NCBI RefSeq assembly: GCF_002005565.1
Contig: NZ_BDJC01000052.1
Location: 1 to 50,921 of the forward strand
DNA: 50,921 nt
From: Streptomyces sp. JHA26
GTDB taxonomy: Bacteria > Actinomycetota > Actinomycetes > Streptomycetales > Streptomycetaceae
Direction of reading: 5' to 3'
In this document: positions 42,338-49,494 of the stretch, piece after piece
Layout: each line of letters begins with the position of its first letter
Numbering within the stretch: the first letter of the stretch is position 1
Notes under the pieces: model-generated
What the model saw: the letters and a program-made list of their open reading frames with translations, nothing else
The model's database searches: none
Told to the model about the DNA's origin: nothing
Translations under genes and position numbers: made by a program

Positions 42338-42835
42338 ATGGGCATGAGCGTGACCATCTCGGCGGCGACCGAGCAGGATGCCGAGCAGATCTTCCGACTG
42401 CAGTACCTCTGCTTCCAGAGCGAGGCGGCGCTGTACGGCAACTACCGCATCGACCCGCTCGTCCAGACCCTCGACTCCGTGCGCGAGGAGGTCGCCCGCG
42501 ACTGCGTCTTCGTGGCGCGGCTCGGCGACGAGGTCGTCGGCTCGGTGCGGGGCAGGGTGACCGAGGACGGTGCCGCGGCCATCGGCAAGCTGTGCGTCCA
42601 CCCCCGCCTCCAGGGCCACGGCATCGGCGCCCGCCTGCTGCGGGCCGCCGAGTCCGCCCTCGCCGAGGAGCGCGGCGCCATCCGCTTCCGCCTGCACACC
42701 GGCCACCGCAACGAGGGCAACCTGCGCCTGTACCGGCGGGTCGGCTACGAGACGGTGGGGACGGCCGAGGGTGCGGACGGCGTCCTGATGATCGTCCTGG
42801 AGAAGCCGGCGGGGACCTACGCGACGACGGCGTGA
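42338..42835 (+). CDS. GNAT-family N-acetyltransferase
   Basis: A 165-residue GNAT. The core reads GKLCVHPRLQGHGIGARLLRAAESALAEERGA (acetyl-CoA loop QGHGIG), then NEGNLRLYRRVGYETVG. The N-terminal segment EQIFRLQYLCFQSEAALYGNYRIDPL is common to a Streptomyces GNAT subgroup of unknown substrate. ATG at 42338 is taken because GGGAGG (42323-42328) lies 9 bp upstream; ATG at 42344 is also possible. Confidence 0.87.
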   Translation: MGMSVTISAATEQDAEQIFRLQYLCFQSEAALYGNYRIDPLVQTLDSVREEVARDCVFVARLGDEVVGSVRGRVTEDGAAAIGKLCVHPRLQGHGIGARLLRAAESALAEERGAIRFRLHTGHRNEGNLRLYRRVGYETVGTAEGADGVLMIVLEKPAGTYATTA

Positions 42836-42866
42836 ACCGCGGGCGGACCGGCGCCGCCCGACGGCC

Positions 42867-43295
42867 TCAGGCGGCGTCCCCGCGGTGCGCGCCCTTGCGC
42901 AGCCAGTACAGCGCGGACAGCGGCAGCAGCACCGGGATGAAGACGTAGCCCATGCCGAAGTCCGACCACACGGTCGCGTCGGGGAACGCCGACGGCTCGG
43001 CCAGCGTCCACGTGCCCACGGCCAGCACGCCCACCAGCTCGGCGGCGCAGCACACCTGCGCCGCCCTGCGGGCCGTCTCCCCGCCCCGCACCAGGGTGTA
43101 GGTGATGAAGCCGTAGACGACACCGGCGAGGGCCGACAGCGTGTAGGCGACCGGGGCCCGGTCGAAATCGGTGGAGATCTGGTACGCGGACCGCGACACG
43201 GCGCCGACGACCATCACTCCGTACAGCCACACCAGCAGGATCCCGGGCCCGCCGATCAGCCGCGTGCGGGTCGGCTCCTCCTCGGTCGCCGCCAT
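42867..43295 (-). CDS. Four-helix membrane protein, unknown function
   Basis: A 142-residue protein with about four helices (PGILLVWLYGVMVVGAVSRSAYQ; YTLSALAGVVYGFITYTLV; VCCAAELVGVLAVGTW; FGMGYVFIPVLLPLSALYWL). No motif recognised. GGAGGCTGAG precedes the ATG, and it begins one base after the upstream membrane gene's stop region, so the pair are co-expressed. Confidence 0.8.
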   Translation of the reverse strand: MAATEEEPTRTRLIGGPGILLVWLYGVMVVGAVSRSAYQISTDFDRAPVAYTLSALAGVVYGFITYTLVRGGETARRAAQVCCAAELVGVLAVGTWTLAEPSAFPDATVWSDFGMGYVFIPVLLPLSALYWLRKGAHRGDAA

Positions 43296-43296
43296 C

Positions 43297-43656
43297 TCAG
43301 CCTCCCCAGATGTCATACAGCCGCACCTCGAGGACGGCGAGGACCACACCACCGGCGGCGACCGTCACCGAGCCCCAGCGGGTGCGTTCGGCCAGCGACA
43401 TGAAACCCGCCGCCGGGATGCAGGCGAAGGCGCCCAGCAGATATGCCACGAAGATCGTCGTGCCCTGCTCCGGCTTCTCGCCCCGCGCCAGCTGCACGAT
43501 CCCGACCGCCAGCTGGATCAGCGCCAGTACCGAGACCGCGGCCATGCCGATGAAGTGCCAGTCCTTCGTCGGCTGATCACGGTGGGCCGCCCAGCCGCAC
43601 CAGGCGGCGAGCAGCAGCGCGGCGACTCCGGTCACCAGCGTCAGGACGTCAAGCAT
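43297..43656 (-). CDS. Small membrane protein, unknown function
   Basis: A 119-residue protein with about four hydrophobic helices (MLDVLTLVTGVAALLLAAWCGW; IGMAAVSVLALIQLAVGIVQLA; IFVAYLLGAFACIPAAGFMSLA; VTVAAGGVVLAVLEVRLY). First gene of a two-gene operon with the membrane protein downstream. A TAGGGT box 7 bases before the ATG suggests a leaderless mRNA. Function unknown. Confidence 0.82.
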   Translation of the reverse strand: MLDVLTLVTGVAALLLAAWCGWAAHRDQPTKDWHFIGMAAVSVLALIQLAVGIVQLARGEKPEQGTTIFVAYLLGAFACIPAAGFMSLAERTRWGSVTVAAGGVVLAVLEVRLYDIWGG

Positions 43657-43663
43657 GGCAGTG

Positions 43664-43669
43664 ACCCTA
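43664..43669 (-). promoter_or_regulatory. -10 box TAGGGT, leaderless membrane protein gene
   Basis: TAGGGT on the minus strand ends 7 bases before the ATG at 43656. The plus-strand side 43657-44012 holds no gene that I can support; it contains very GC-rich low-complexity sequence and the metN promoter region. Confidence 0.5.
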
Positions 43670-43965
43670 TTACGCCCCGGGCGGCCCTCCGCGCGCGGCC
43701 CCGCCCGTGACGCGCGCGGGGCCGCGCGCGGAGGGACCGCGGCCGAGCGGTCCGCGCGGGCCGGGGCCGGCGTCCGGCCGGGCCGCCGTGGCGTCGGCCG
43801 TCGTGGCGTTGACCACAACCCGTCGGCCGCCGGACCCGACGCCGACCCGCCGGACGGCGCTCTCCCGGCCCCGTCCGCGCTGGTCACCGGCGGCGCGATC
43901 GCGGTCCCGCCCGGCAGCGGTCCGCGTCCCCCGGGGCCGGCCACCCTCCACCGTTGTCCAACATC

Positions 43966-44006
43966 CGGACAGTGGTGTCCGCTCAGGACCACCGGTCTGC
44001 TTTACT
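43966..44006 (+). promoter_or_regulatory. Palindrome and -10 region of the metNIQ leader
   Basis: CGGACAgtggTGTCCG (43966-43981) is a perfect 6-bp-arm palindrome. TTTACT (44001-44006) is a possible -10 that ends 6 bases before the small-ORF ATG, so the leader peptide may be translated from a leaderless end. The palindrome would cover the -35 and could be an operator. Confidence 0.45.
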
Positions 44007-44012
44007 GATCGC

Positions 44013-44099
44013 ATGAGCACCACGAGCGACCGCACCCCTGCGACCGAGGCGACGACGACGCCCGGTGCTCGTTGTATGTGCCGAATGTGCGCCTTCTAG
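44013..44099 (+). CDS. 28-residue Cys/Met-rich leader peptide (uORF) before metNIQ
   Basis: The ORF encodes 28 residues ending ARCMCRMCAF. Its last nine codons hold three Cys (44073, 44079, 44088) and two Met (44076, 44085), an extreme concentration for this genome. It lies 243 bp ahead of the methionine-type transporter genes, and a promoter-like box sits right before it. Small Cys-rich upstream ORFs that act as translation-dependent attenuators are described in mycobacteria, and short leader peptides occur ahead of sulfur genes in Streptomyces. A role in sensing Cys-tRNA or Met-tRNA supply is inferred. Confidence 0.65.
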   Translation: MSTTSDRTPATEATTTPGARCMCRMCAF

Positions 44100-44121
44100 A
44101 GGGCCCCCGCACCACCTGAGC

Positions 44122-44150
44122 CTCGCGCCCCGAAGCGAGTACCCGCTCGT
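44122..44150 (+). promoter_or_regulatory. Mutually exclusive hairpins downstream of the uORF
   Basis: CTCGC (44122-44126) pairs with GCGAG (44135-44139). The latter also pairs with 44145-44150 (with two G-U pairs), so the two stems exclude each other. GTGCG (44087-44091), which covers the last Cys codon, can also pair with CGCAC (44108-44112). There is no T tract, so control would be at translation or Rho, not an intrinsic terminator. The rest of 44100-44341 holds no other gene. Confidence 0.35.
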
Positions 44151-44341
44151 GTCCGCCGTCGCGCCCCGCGCACGCGACCGAGCCACGTCCCGCGCACACG
44201 TTCTCCCCGGTTCCGCCGCCCTCGCGCACCGCCACCGCGGGAACCGTGCCGCGTTCCGAAGGTCCCGCGAGAACCCCGAAGAACAACGCCCCGTGCCGGC
44301 GCACACACCCGCGCCGCGCACTCGACAGTGACGGAAACCAC

Positions 44342-45382
44342 GTGATCACCACATCAGGCCTCACGAAGGTCTACCGGTCGCACCGCGGCCGTGAGGTCAC
44401 CGCCCTGGACGGCGTCGACCTGCACGTCCGCGAGGGCGAGGTGTTCGGCGTCATCGGCCAGTCCGGCGCCGGCAAGTCCTCACTCATCCGCTGCGTCAAC
44501 CTCCTGGAGCGCCCCACCTCCGGCACGGTCACCGTCGCCGGCCAGGACCTCACCGCGCTGGCCGGCCGCGGGCCCCGCGCCGGCCGGGAGCTGCGGCAGG
44601 CGCGCAGCCGTATCGGCATGGTGTTCCAGCACTTCAACCTGCTGTCCACGCGGACCGTGCAGGACAACGTCGAGCTGCCGCTGGAAATCCTCGGCAGGTC
44701 CGGGAAGGAACGTTCCCGCAAGGCGCTGGAACTGCTCGACCTGGTCGGTCTCGCCGACAAGGCCGGGTCCTACCCCGCCCAGCTCTCCGGCGGCCAGAAG
44801 CAGCGCGTCGGCATCGCTCGCGCCCTGGCCGGCGACCCCAAGGTGCTGCTGTCCGACGAGGCCACCAGCGCGCTCGACCCGGAGACCACCCGCTCCATCC
44901 TCCAGCTGCTGCGCGACCTCAACCGCGAGCTCGGCCTGACCGTCCTGCTCATCACCCACGAGATGGACGTCGTCAAGAGCGTCTGCGACTCGGCCGCCCT
45001 CATGGACCGGGGCCGCATCGTCGAGTCCGGCACGGTCGGCGAACTCCTCGCGACCCCGGGCTCCGAGCTGGCCGCCGCCCTCTTCCCGGTCGGCGGCGAG
45101 GCGTCGGGGGACGACCGCACCGTCCTCGACGTCACCTTCCACGGCGAGGCCGCCACCCAGCCCGTCATCTCCCAGCTGTCCCGCACCTACAACATCGACA
45201 TATCGATCCTCGGCGCCGCCATCGACACCGTCGGCGGCCTCCAGATCGGCCGGATGCGCATCGAGCTCCCCGGCCGCTACGAGGACAACGTCGTGCCCGT
45301 CGGCTTCCTGCGCGAACAGGGCCTGCAGATCGACGTCGTGAACGAGGAACGGCCCGCGCTGGTGAAGGAAGGTGCCAAGTGA
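44342..45382 (+). CDS. metN: Methionine ABC transporter ATP-binding protein
   Basis: A 346-residue ABC ATPase that drives uptake of methionine. Walker A is GQSGAGKSS, the signature is LSGGQKQRVGIARAL, Walker B is VLLSDEATSALD, and the H-loop is LLITHEMDVV. The C-terminal NIL domain (about 265-340, VLDVTFHGEAATQPVISQLSR to EDNVVPVGFLREQG) binds methionine and gives trans-inhibition in the family. GTG start with only a weak GGA before it, which fits control from the leader. Coupled to metI by GTGA. Confidence 0.93.
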   Translation: MITTSGLTKVYRSHRGREVTALDGVDLHVREGEVFGVIGQSGAGKSSLIRCVNLLERPTSGTVTVAGQDLTALAGRGPRAGRELRQARSRIGMVFQHFNLLSTRTVQDNVELPLEILGRSGKERSRKALELLDLVGLADKAGSYPAQLSGGQKQRVGIARALAGDPKVLLSDEATSALDPETTRSILQLLRDLNRELGLTVLLITHEMDVVKSVCDSAALMDRGRIVESGTVGELLATPGSELAAALFPVGGEASGDDRTVLDVTFHGEAATQPVISQLSRTYNIDISILGAAIDTVGGLQIGRMRIELPGRYEDNVVPVGFLREQGLQIDVVNEERPALVKEGAK

Positions 45383-46116
45383 CCTGGTCCGAGATGCAGC
45401 CCCTGCTGGAGCAGGCGTCCTGGGAGACCCTGATCATGGTCGGCTGGTCCACCGCGATCGCCGTCGCCGTCGGCCTCCCGCTCGGCGTGCTCCTCGTCCT
45501 CACCGACAAGGGCGGCCTGCTGCAGAACGTCGTGGTCAACAAGGTCATCGGCCAGGTCGTGAACATCGGCCGCTCGATGCCCTTCATCATCCTCATGGTC
45601 GCGCTGATGAGCTTCACCCGCTGGATCACCGGCACGACCATCGGCAGCGAGGCCGCGATCGTGCCGCTCGCCATCGGCGGCATCCCCTTCTTCGCGCGGC
45701 TCGTCGAAACGGCCGTCCGCGAGGTCGACGGAGGGCTGGTCGAGGCCGTCCAGTCCATGGGCGGCAACACCTGGACCATCGTCCGCAAGGTCCTGGTCCC
45801 CGAGGCGCTCCCGTCGCTGATCGCCGGCACCACGACCACGGTCATCGCCCTCATCGGCTACTCGGCCATGGCCGGCACCGTCGGCGGCGGCGGCCTCGGC
45901 GACCTCGCCGTCCGCTACGGCTACCAGCGCTTCGAGACCGGCCTGATGTGGGTCACCGTCGCGCTCCTCGCCGTCGCCATCTCGCTCATCCAGTTCGCCG
46001 GCGACTACGCGGCCCGCACCCTGCACCGCCGCGGCGGACGCGGGGGCGCCGCGCCCAGGCTCCGGCTGCTCAAGGCCGGGGAGCCCGCGGCGACCGACGT
46101 GAGCAAGGCCGCCTGA
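45379..46116 (+). CDS. metI: Methionine ABC transporter permease
   Basis: A 245-residue membrane protein with about five helices. The EAA loop that contacts MetN is VEAVQSMGGNTWTIVRKVLVPEALPSLIAG. It starts WSEMQPLLEQASWETLIMVGW. The C-terminal tail after the last helix is basic and longer than in E. coli MetI. GTG start overlaps the metN stop. Confidence 0.93.
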   Translation: MTWSEMQPLLEQASWETLIMVGWSTAIAVAVGLPLGVLLVLTDKGGLLQNVVVNKVIGQVVNIGRSMPFIILMVALMSFTRWITGTTIGSEAAIVPLAIGGIPFFARLVETAVREVDGGLVEAVQSMGGNTWTIVRKVLVPEALPSLIAGTTTTVIALIGYSAMAGTVGGGGLGDLAVRYGYQRFETGLMWVTVALLAVAISLIQFAGDYAARTLHRRGGRGGAAPRLRLLKAGEPAATDVSKAA

Positions 46117-46211
46117 CCCCCCTGTCTCCCCTGGAGACCCCCCGACGTCGGCGCTTCGCGCCGGTGCCCCTTGACCCAAGGGGTCGCACCACCTCAGGAA
46201 AGGCACTTTTC

Positions 46212-47036
46212 GTGCGTAACACCGCCAAGATCACCACCGCCGTCCTCGCCGCCGGAGCCCTCACCCTCGGGCTCTCCGCCTGCGGCCCGGACAAGGACTC
46301 CTCCGACGCCTCCGGCCCGCTGGTCGTCGCCGCGACGCCCGTCCCGCACGCCGAGATCCTCACCTACGTCAAGGACAACCTGGCGAAGAAGGCGGGCCTC
46401 GACCTGGAGGTCAAGGAGTTCACCGACTACGTCACGCCGAACACGGCGACGGAGGACGGCTCGGTGGGCGCCAACTACTTCCAGACCGAGCCCTACCTCG
46501 CGGACTTCAACAAGAAGAACGGCACCCACCTGAAGTCCGTCGCCTCGGTGCACCTGGAGCCGCTCGGCCTCTACTCCAAGAAGGCCGACAAGGCCGGTGA
46601 CCTGAAGAACGGCGCGACCATCGCCCTCCCCAACGACACGGTCACCGAGGCCCGCGCCCTGCAGCTGCTCGCCTCCCAGGACCTGATCACCCTGAAGGAC
46701 GGCGTGGGCAACTCGGCCACCACCGCCGACATCACCGAGAACCCGAAGAACTTCGAGTTCAAGGAGCTGGAGGCGGCCCAGACCCCGCGTTCCCTGAACG
46801 ACGTCGACGCGGCGGTCATCAACGGCAACTACGCCCTGGAGGCCGACCTCAAGCCGGCCAAGGACGCCCTCGTCCTGGAGTCCGCCAAGGGCAACCCGAA
46901 CGTCAACCTCCTCGTCGTCAAGGAGGGCCAGGAGGACGACCCGCGGGTCCAGAAGCTCGCGAAGCTCCTCACCTCGCCCGAGGTGAAGAAGTTCATCGAG
47001 GACAACTACGCCGGGTCCGTGCTCCCCTCCTTCTGA
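46212..47036 (+). CDS. metQ: Methionine-binding lipoprotein (MetQ/NlpA family)
   Basis: A 274-residue substrate-binding lipoprotein. The lipobox is LSAC (Cys about 25). NlpA-family segments follow: VAATPVPHAEILTYVKDNLAKKAG, FTDYVTPNTATEDGSVGANYFQ, GATIALPNDTVTEARALQLLAS, and DVDAAVINGNYALEA. GTG start at 46212 with AGGAAAGG upstream. Third and last gene of the operon; a strong terminator follows. L- versus D-methionine preference cannot be told. Confidence 0.92.
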   Translation: MRNTAKITTAVLAAGALTLGLSACGPDKDSSDASGPLVVAATPVPHAEILTYVKDNLAKKAGLDLEVKEFTDYVTPNTATEDGSVGANYFQTEPYLADFNKKNGTHLKSVASVHLEPLGLYSKKADKAGDLKNGATIALPNDTVTEARALQLLASQDLITLKDGVGNSATTADITENPKNFEFKELEAAQTPRSLNDVDAAVINGNYALEADLKPAKDALVLESAKGNPNVNLLVVKEGQEDDPRVQKLAKLLTSPEVKKFIEDNYAGSVLPSF

Positions 47037-47048
47037 TCCGAGCCCCGC

Positions 47049-47101
47049 GCCGCACCACCGGGTCCGCTCCCTCCCGAGGGGGTGGGACCCGGTGGTGCGG
47101 C
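47049..47101 (+). terminator. Terminator of metNIQ, 17-bp stem
   Basis: 47049-47065 and 47085-47101 are exact inverse complements (GCCGCACCACCGGGTCC). The loop is 19 nt and GC-rich. Confidence 0.85.
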
Positions 47102-47171
47102 CGGGTGCTTTCATGCTGCATGCTGGGCAGTTCAGCAGGTCCTGACGGTCACACAGGTTACGGAGCGGCGC

Positions 47172-47810
47172 ATGACGAGCACCTTCCCCAACATCTCCAT
47201 CAGCACGGAGCGGTTGGTGCTGCGCCCCCTCGACGAGGACGACGTCCCCGCCCTCGCGGCGATGATGAACGACGAGCAGGTCGCCGCCTGGACCCACGTC
47301 CCGCAGCCCTTCACCGAGCAGGGCGCCCGCACCTGGATCACCGAGCACGCCCCCGCCGAACGCACCGCCGGCCGCGGACTCGACCTGGCCGTCACCGAGT
47401 TCCTCACCCAGCGCCTGGTCGGCGTCGTCCAGCTGACCAGGACCAACTGGCACGTGCGGTCCACCGAGCTGTCGTACATCGTCGCCCCCTGGGCCCGCGG
47501 CGAGGGCTACGCCTCCGAAGCCGCGCTCGCCACCGCCCAGTGGCTGTTCGGCGACCAGAAGTTCGAGCGCATCGAGCTGCGCACCGCGGCCGACAACACC
47601 GCCTCCCAGCAGGTCGCCCAGAAGATCGGCTGCATCAGCGAGGGCGTCCTGCGCAACGCCTGCATAGCGCGGATGCGCACCGACGACGGTACGTGGACCG
47701 ACGTGCGCACCGACTTCATCGTGTGGAGCCTGCTGCCCGAGGACATCGAGGGCGCGGCGGAGCACCTGGCCGACAGCGACGGTTTCACCACCTTCACCGA
47801 CTGGAACTGA
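47172..47810 (+). CDS. GNAT acetyltransferase, RimJ/RimL type
   Basis: A 212-residue acetyltransferase. The N-terminal TERLVLRPLDEDDVPALAAMM and the core SYIVAPWARGEGYASEAALATAQWLF, RIELRTAADNTASQQVAQKIGCISEGVLRN are typical of ribosomal-protein/amino-acid N-acetylating GNATs. The substrate is unknown. The ATG at 47172 is preceded by CGGAGC; the frame upstream overlaps the terminator and is not used. Confidence 0.88.
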   Translation: MTSTFPNISISTERLVLRPLDEDDVPALAAMMNDEQVAAWTHVPQPFTEQGARTWITEHAPAERTAGRGLDLAVTEFLTQRLVGVVQLTRTNWHVRSTELSYIVAPWARGEGYASEAALATAQWLFGDQKFERIELRTAADNTASQQVAQKIGCISEGVLRNACIARMRTDDGTWTDVRTDFIVWSLLPEDIEGAAEHLADSDGFTTFTDWN

Positions 47811-47927
47811 CCTGGTGGACGGCGGCGTCACCACCGCGCCCCGAGGCCGCACCAGGTACCCTCACGGAGCCCGCCCACGAGCGGATCCCGCGACACGACC
47901 TGCGAAGACCCCTGGAGACTGACGACG

Positions 47928-49148
47928 ATGGCCGACCGGGTCACGGTGATCGGCTGGGACGGTTCGCCGCTGACCGCCGCGGCACGCGCAGCCCTGGGCG
48001 CCGCCACACTGGTGGCCGGCGCCGCCCACCACCTCGCGCTCCCCGAGGTGCCGCCCACCGCCGAACGCATCCGGCTCGGCAGCGTGGCCCTCGCCGCCCG
48101 CCGCATCGCCGCCCACCGGGGCACCGCGGTCGTCCTCGCCGACGGCGACCCCGGGTTCTTCGGCGTCGTCCGCACCCTGCGCGCCCCCGAGTTCGGCCTG
48201 GAGGTCGAGGTCGACCCGGCCGTCTCCTCCGTCGCCGCCGCCTTCGCCCGCGCCGGGATGCCCTGGGACGACGCCCATGTGGTGGTCGCCCACCCCCGTA
48301 CGCTGCGACGCGCCGTGAACGTATGCCGGGCCCACACCAAGGTCGCGGTCCTCACCTCCCCGGGCGCCGGCCCCGCCGAACTCGGCCTGCTGATGGAGGG
48401 CGTCCACCGCACCTTCGTCATCTGCGAGGAACTCGGCACCGCCCGCGAGCAGATCACCGTCGTCACCTCCGACAAGGCCGCCGACCACACCTGGCGCGAC
48501 CCGAACGTCGTCATCGTCGTCGGCGGCGTCGCCGCCCCGGGCACCGCGGCCGACGGGGGCGGCTGGATCGCGGGACGCGATCCCGCCGCCGGACCGCGCG
48601 GCTGGTCGCTGCCCGCCGAGGCGTACGGCGGCGAACTCGGCGAGGGCGAGACGGACCTGCTGCGCACGGCCCAGCTCGCCCGGCTCGGACCGCGCCTCGG
48701 TGACCTCGTGTGGGACATCGGCTGCGGCAGCGGGGCCTTCGCCACCGAGGCCGCGCGCGGCGGTGCCGCGGTCATCGCCGTCGACCGCGACCGGGACGCC
48801 TGCGCCCGTACCGAGACCACCGCACGGCGCTTCGGCGTCCAGCTCCAGACCGTGCACGGCACCGCCCCGCACGTCCTGGAGAACCTCCCCGAACCGGACG
48901 TCGTCCGCGTCGGCGGCGGGGGAGCGGCCGTCGTCTCCGCGGTCGCCGACCGCCGCCCGCAGCGCATCGTCGCCCACGCGGCGACCCGCGACGCGGCCGA
49001 ACTCGTGGGCAGGGACCTGTCGGAGCACGGCTACCGCGTCGAGTGCGCCCTGATCCAGTCCGTCGGACTCGACACCCGCGCCTGGACGGAGACGGAGCGG
49101 AGCGTCGCTTTCCTGCTCACAGGGGTGCTGCCCGATCGCGCCCCGTGA
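47928..49148 (+). CDS. cobL: Precorrin-6Y C5,15-methyltransferase (decarboxylating)
   Basis: A 406-residue fusion of CbiE and CbiT for cobalamin synthesis: methylates C5 and C15 and removes a carboxyl group. The CbiE half (VTVIGWDGSPLTAAARAAL; VVLADGDPGFFGVVRTL; NVCRAHTKVAVLTSPGAGPAEL) is followed by CbiT, with the SAM motif LVWDIGCGSGAFATEAARGG (about 260-280). CTGGAG precedes the ATG. A TACCCT box (47857-47862) is a possible -10. No B12 riboswitch is visible in the 117 bp upstream. Confidence 0.94.
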   Translation: MADRVTVIGWDGSPLTAAARAALGAATLVAGAAHHLALPEVPPTAERIRLGSVALAARRIAAHRGTAVVLADGDPGFFGVVRTLRAPEFGLEVEVDPAVSSVAAAFARAGMPWDDAHVVVAHPRTLRRAVNVCRAHTKVAVLTSPGAGPAELGLLMEGVHRTFVICEELGTAREQITVVTSDKAADHTWRDPNVVIVVGGVAAPGTAADGGGWIAGRDPAAGPRGWSLPAEAYGGELGEGETDLLRTAQLARLGPRLGDLVWDIGCGSGAFATEAARGGAAVIAVDRDRDACARTETTARRFGVQLQTVHGTAPHVLENLPEPDVVRVGGGGAAVVSAVADRRPQRIVAHAATRDAAELVGRDLSEHGYRVECALIQSVGLDTRAWTETERSVAFLLTGVLPDRAP

Positions 49149-49171
49149 TCGGATCGTCGTACCGCGCGGGG

Positions 49172-49177
49172 TAGGCT
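49172..49177 (+). promoter_or_regulatory. -10 box TAGGCT of the cobT-like leader
   Basis: TAGGCT lies 24 bp after the cobL stop and would start RNA near 49184, leaving a leader of about 310 nt before the ATG at 49495. The -35 is not clear. Confidence 0.4.
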
Positions 49178-49308
49178 GGCGGATTGTTGTACCGCACTCG
49201 GACACCGGACGCTTCGTCGTCCAATGTCCTGAAAACCCGCCAGTTCCGGGCGGTGTGTGGTACGGCAGAACCGGAGGACGCGCAACGTGGCGCAGTCCAC
49301 AGCGGGCC

Positions 49309-49377
49309 GTCGCGGATCAAGCTGTCGTGACGGGGGAACGACCGCGACAATGCCACTCAATGGCTTTGTCGTCTTTT
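49309..49377 (+). promoter_or_regulatory. Attenuator-like pair of exclusive hairpins in the cobT-like leader
   Basis: Terminator-like stem: CGACAA-t-GCCA (49345-49355) with TGGC-t-TTGTCG (49361-49371), 5-nt loop, one T-T mismatch, followed by TCTTTT (49372-49377). Competing stem: GTCGCGG (49309-49315) with CCGCGAC (49342-49348), which shares 49345-49348. The leader 49149-49494 has no supported gene: codon use in its open frame is not Streptomyces-like. Further stems upstream (GGACG/CGTCC near 49207-49222 and CCGCC/GGCGG) suggest a folded domain. Confidence 0.5.
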
Positions 49378-49494
49378 CCGGCGGGTCGTTCGTGCCGCTG
49401 GGCACGCACGCTCGTTCTTCACTACGGGGCGGTCGGTGCGCCGTCCCGGGTGAGCTGGTCGTAGAAGCACTAACCGATGGGCGAGGGGTTACGC

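Noticed and set aside
44065..44331. An 88-codon plus-strand ORF overlapping the metNIQ leader
   Set aside because: It overlaps the better supported 28-codon uORF in another frame, lacks a ribosome site, and its product is Arg/Pro/Ala noise.
49149..49494. Cobalamin riboswitch before the cobT-like gene
   Set aside because: No B12-box or other core elements could be matched; described only as an unidentified structured leader.
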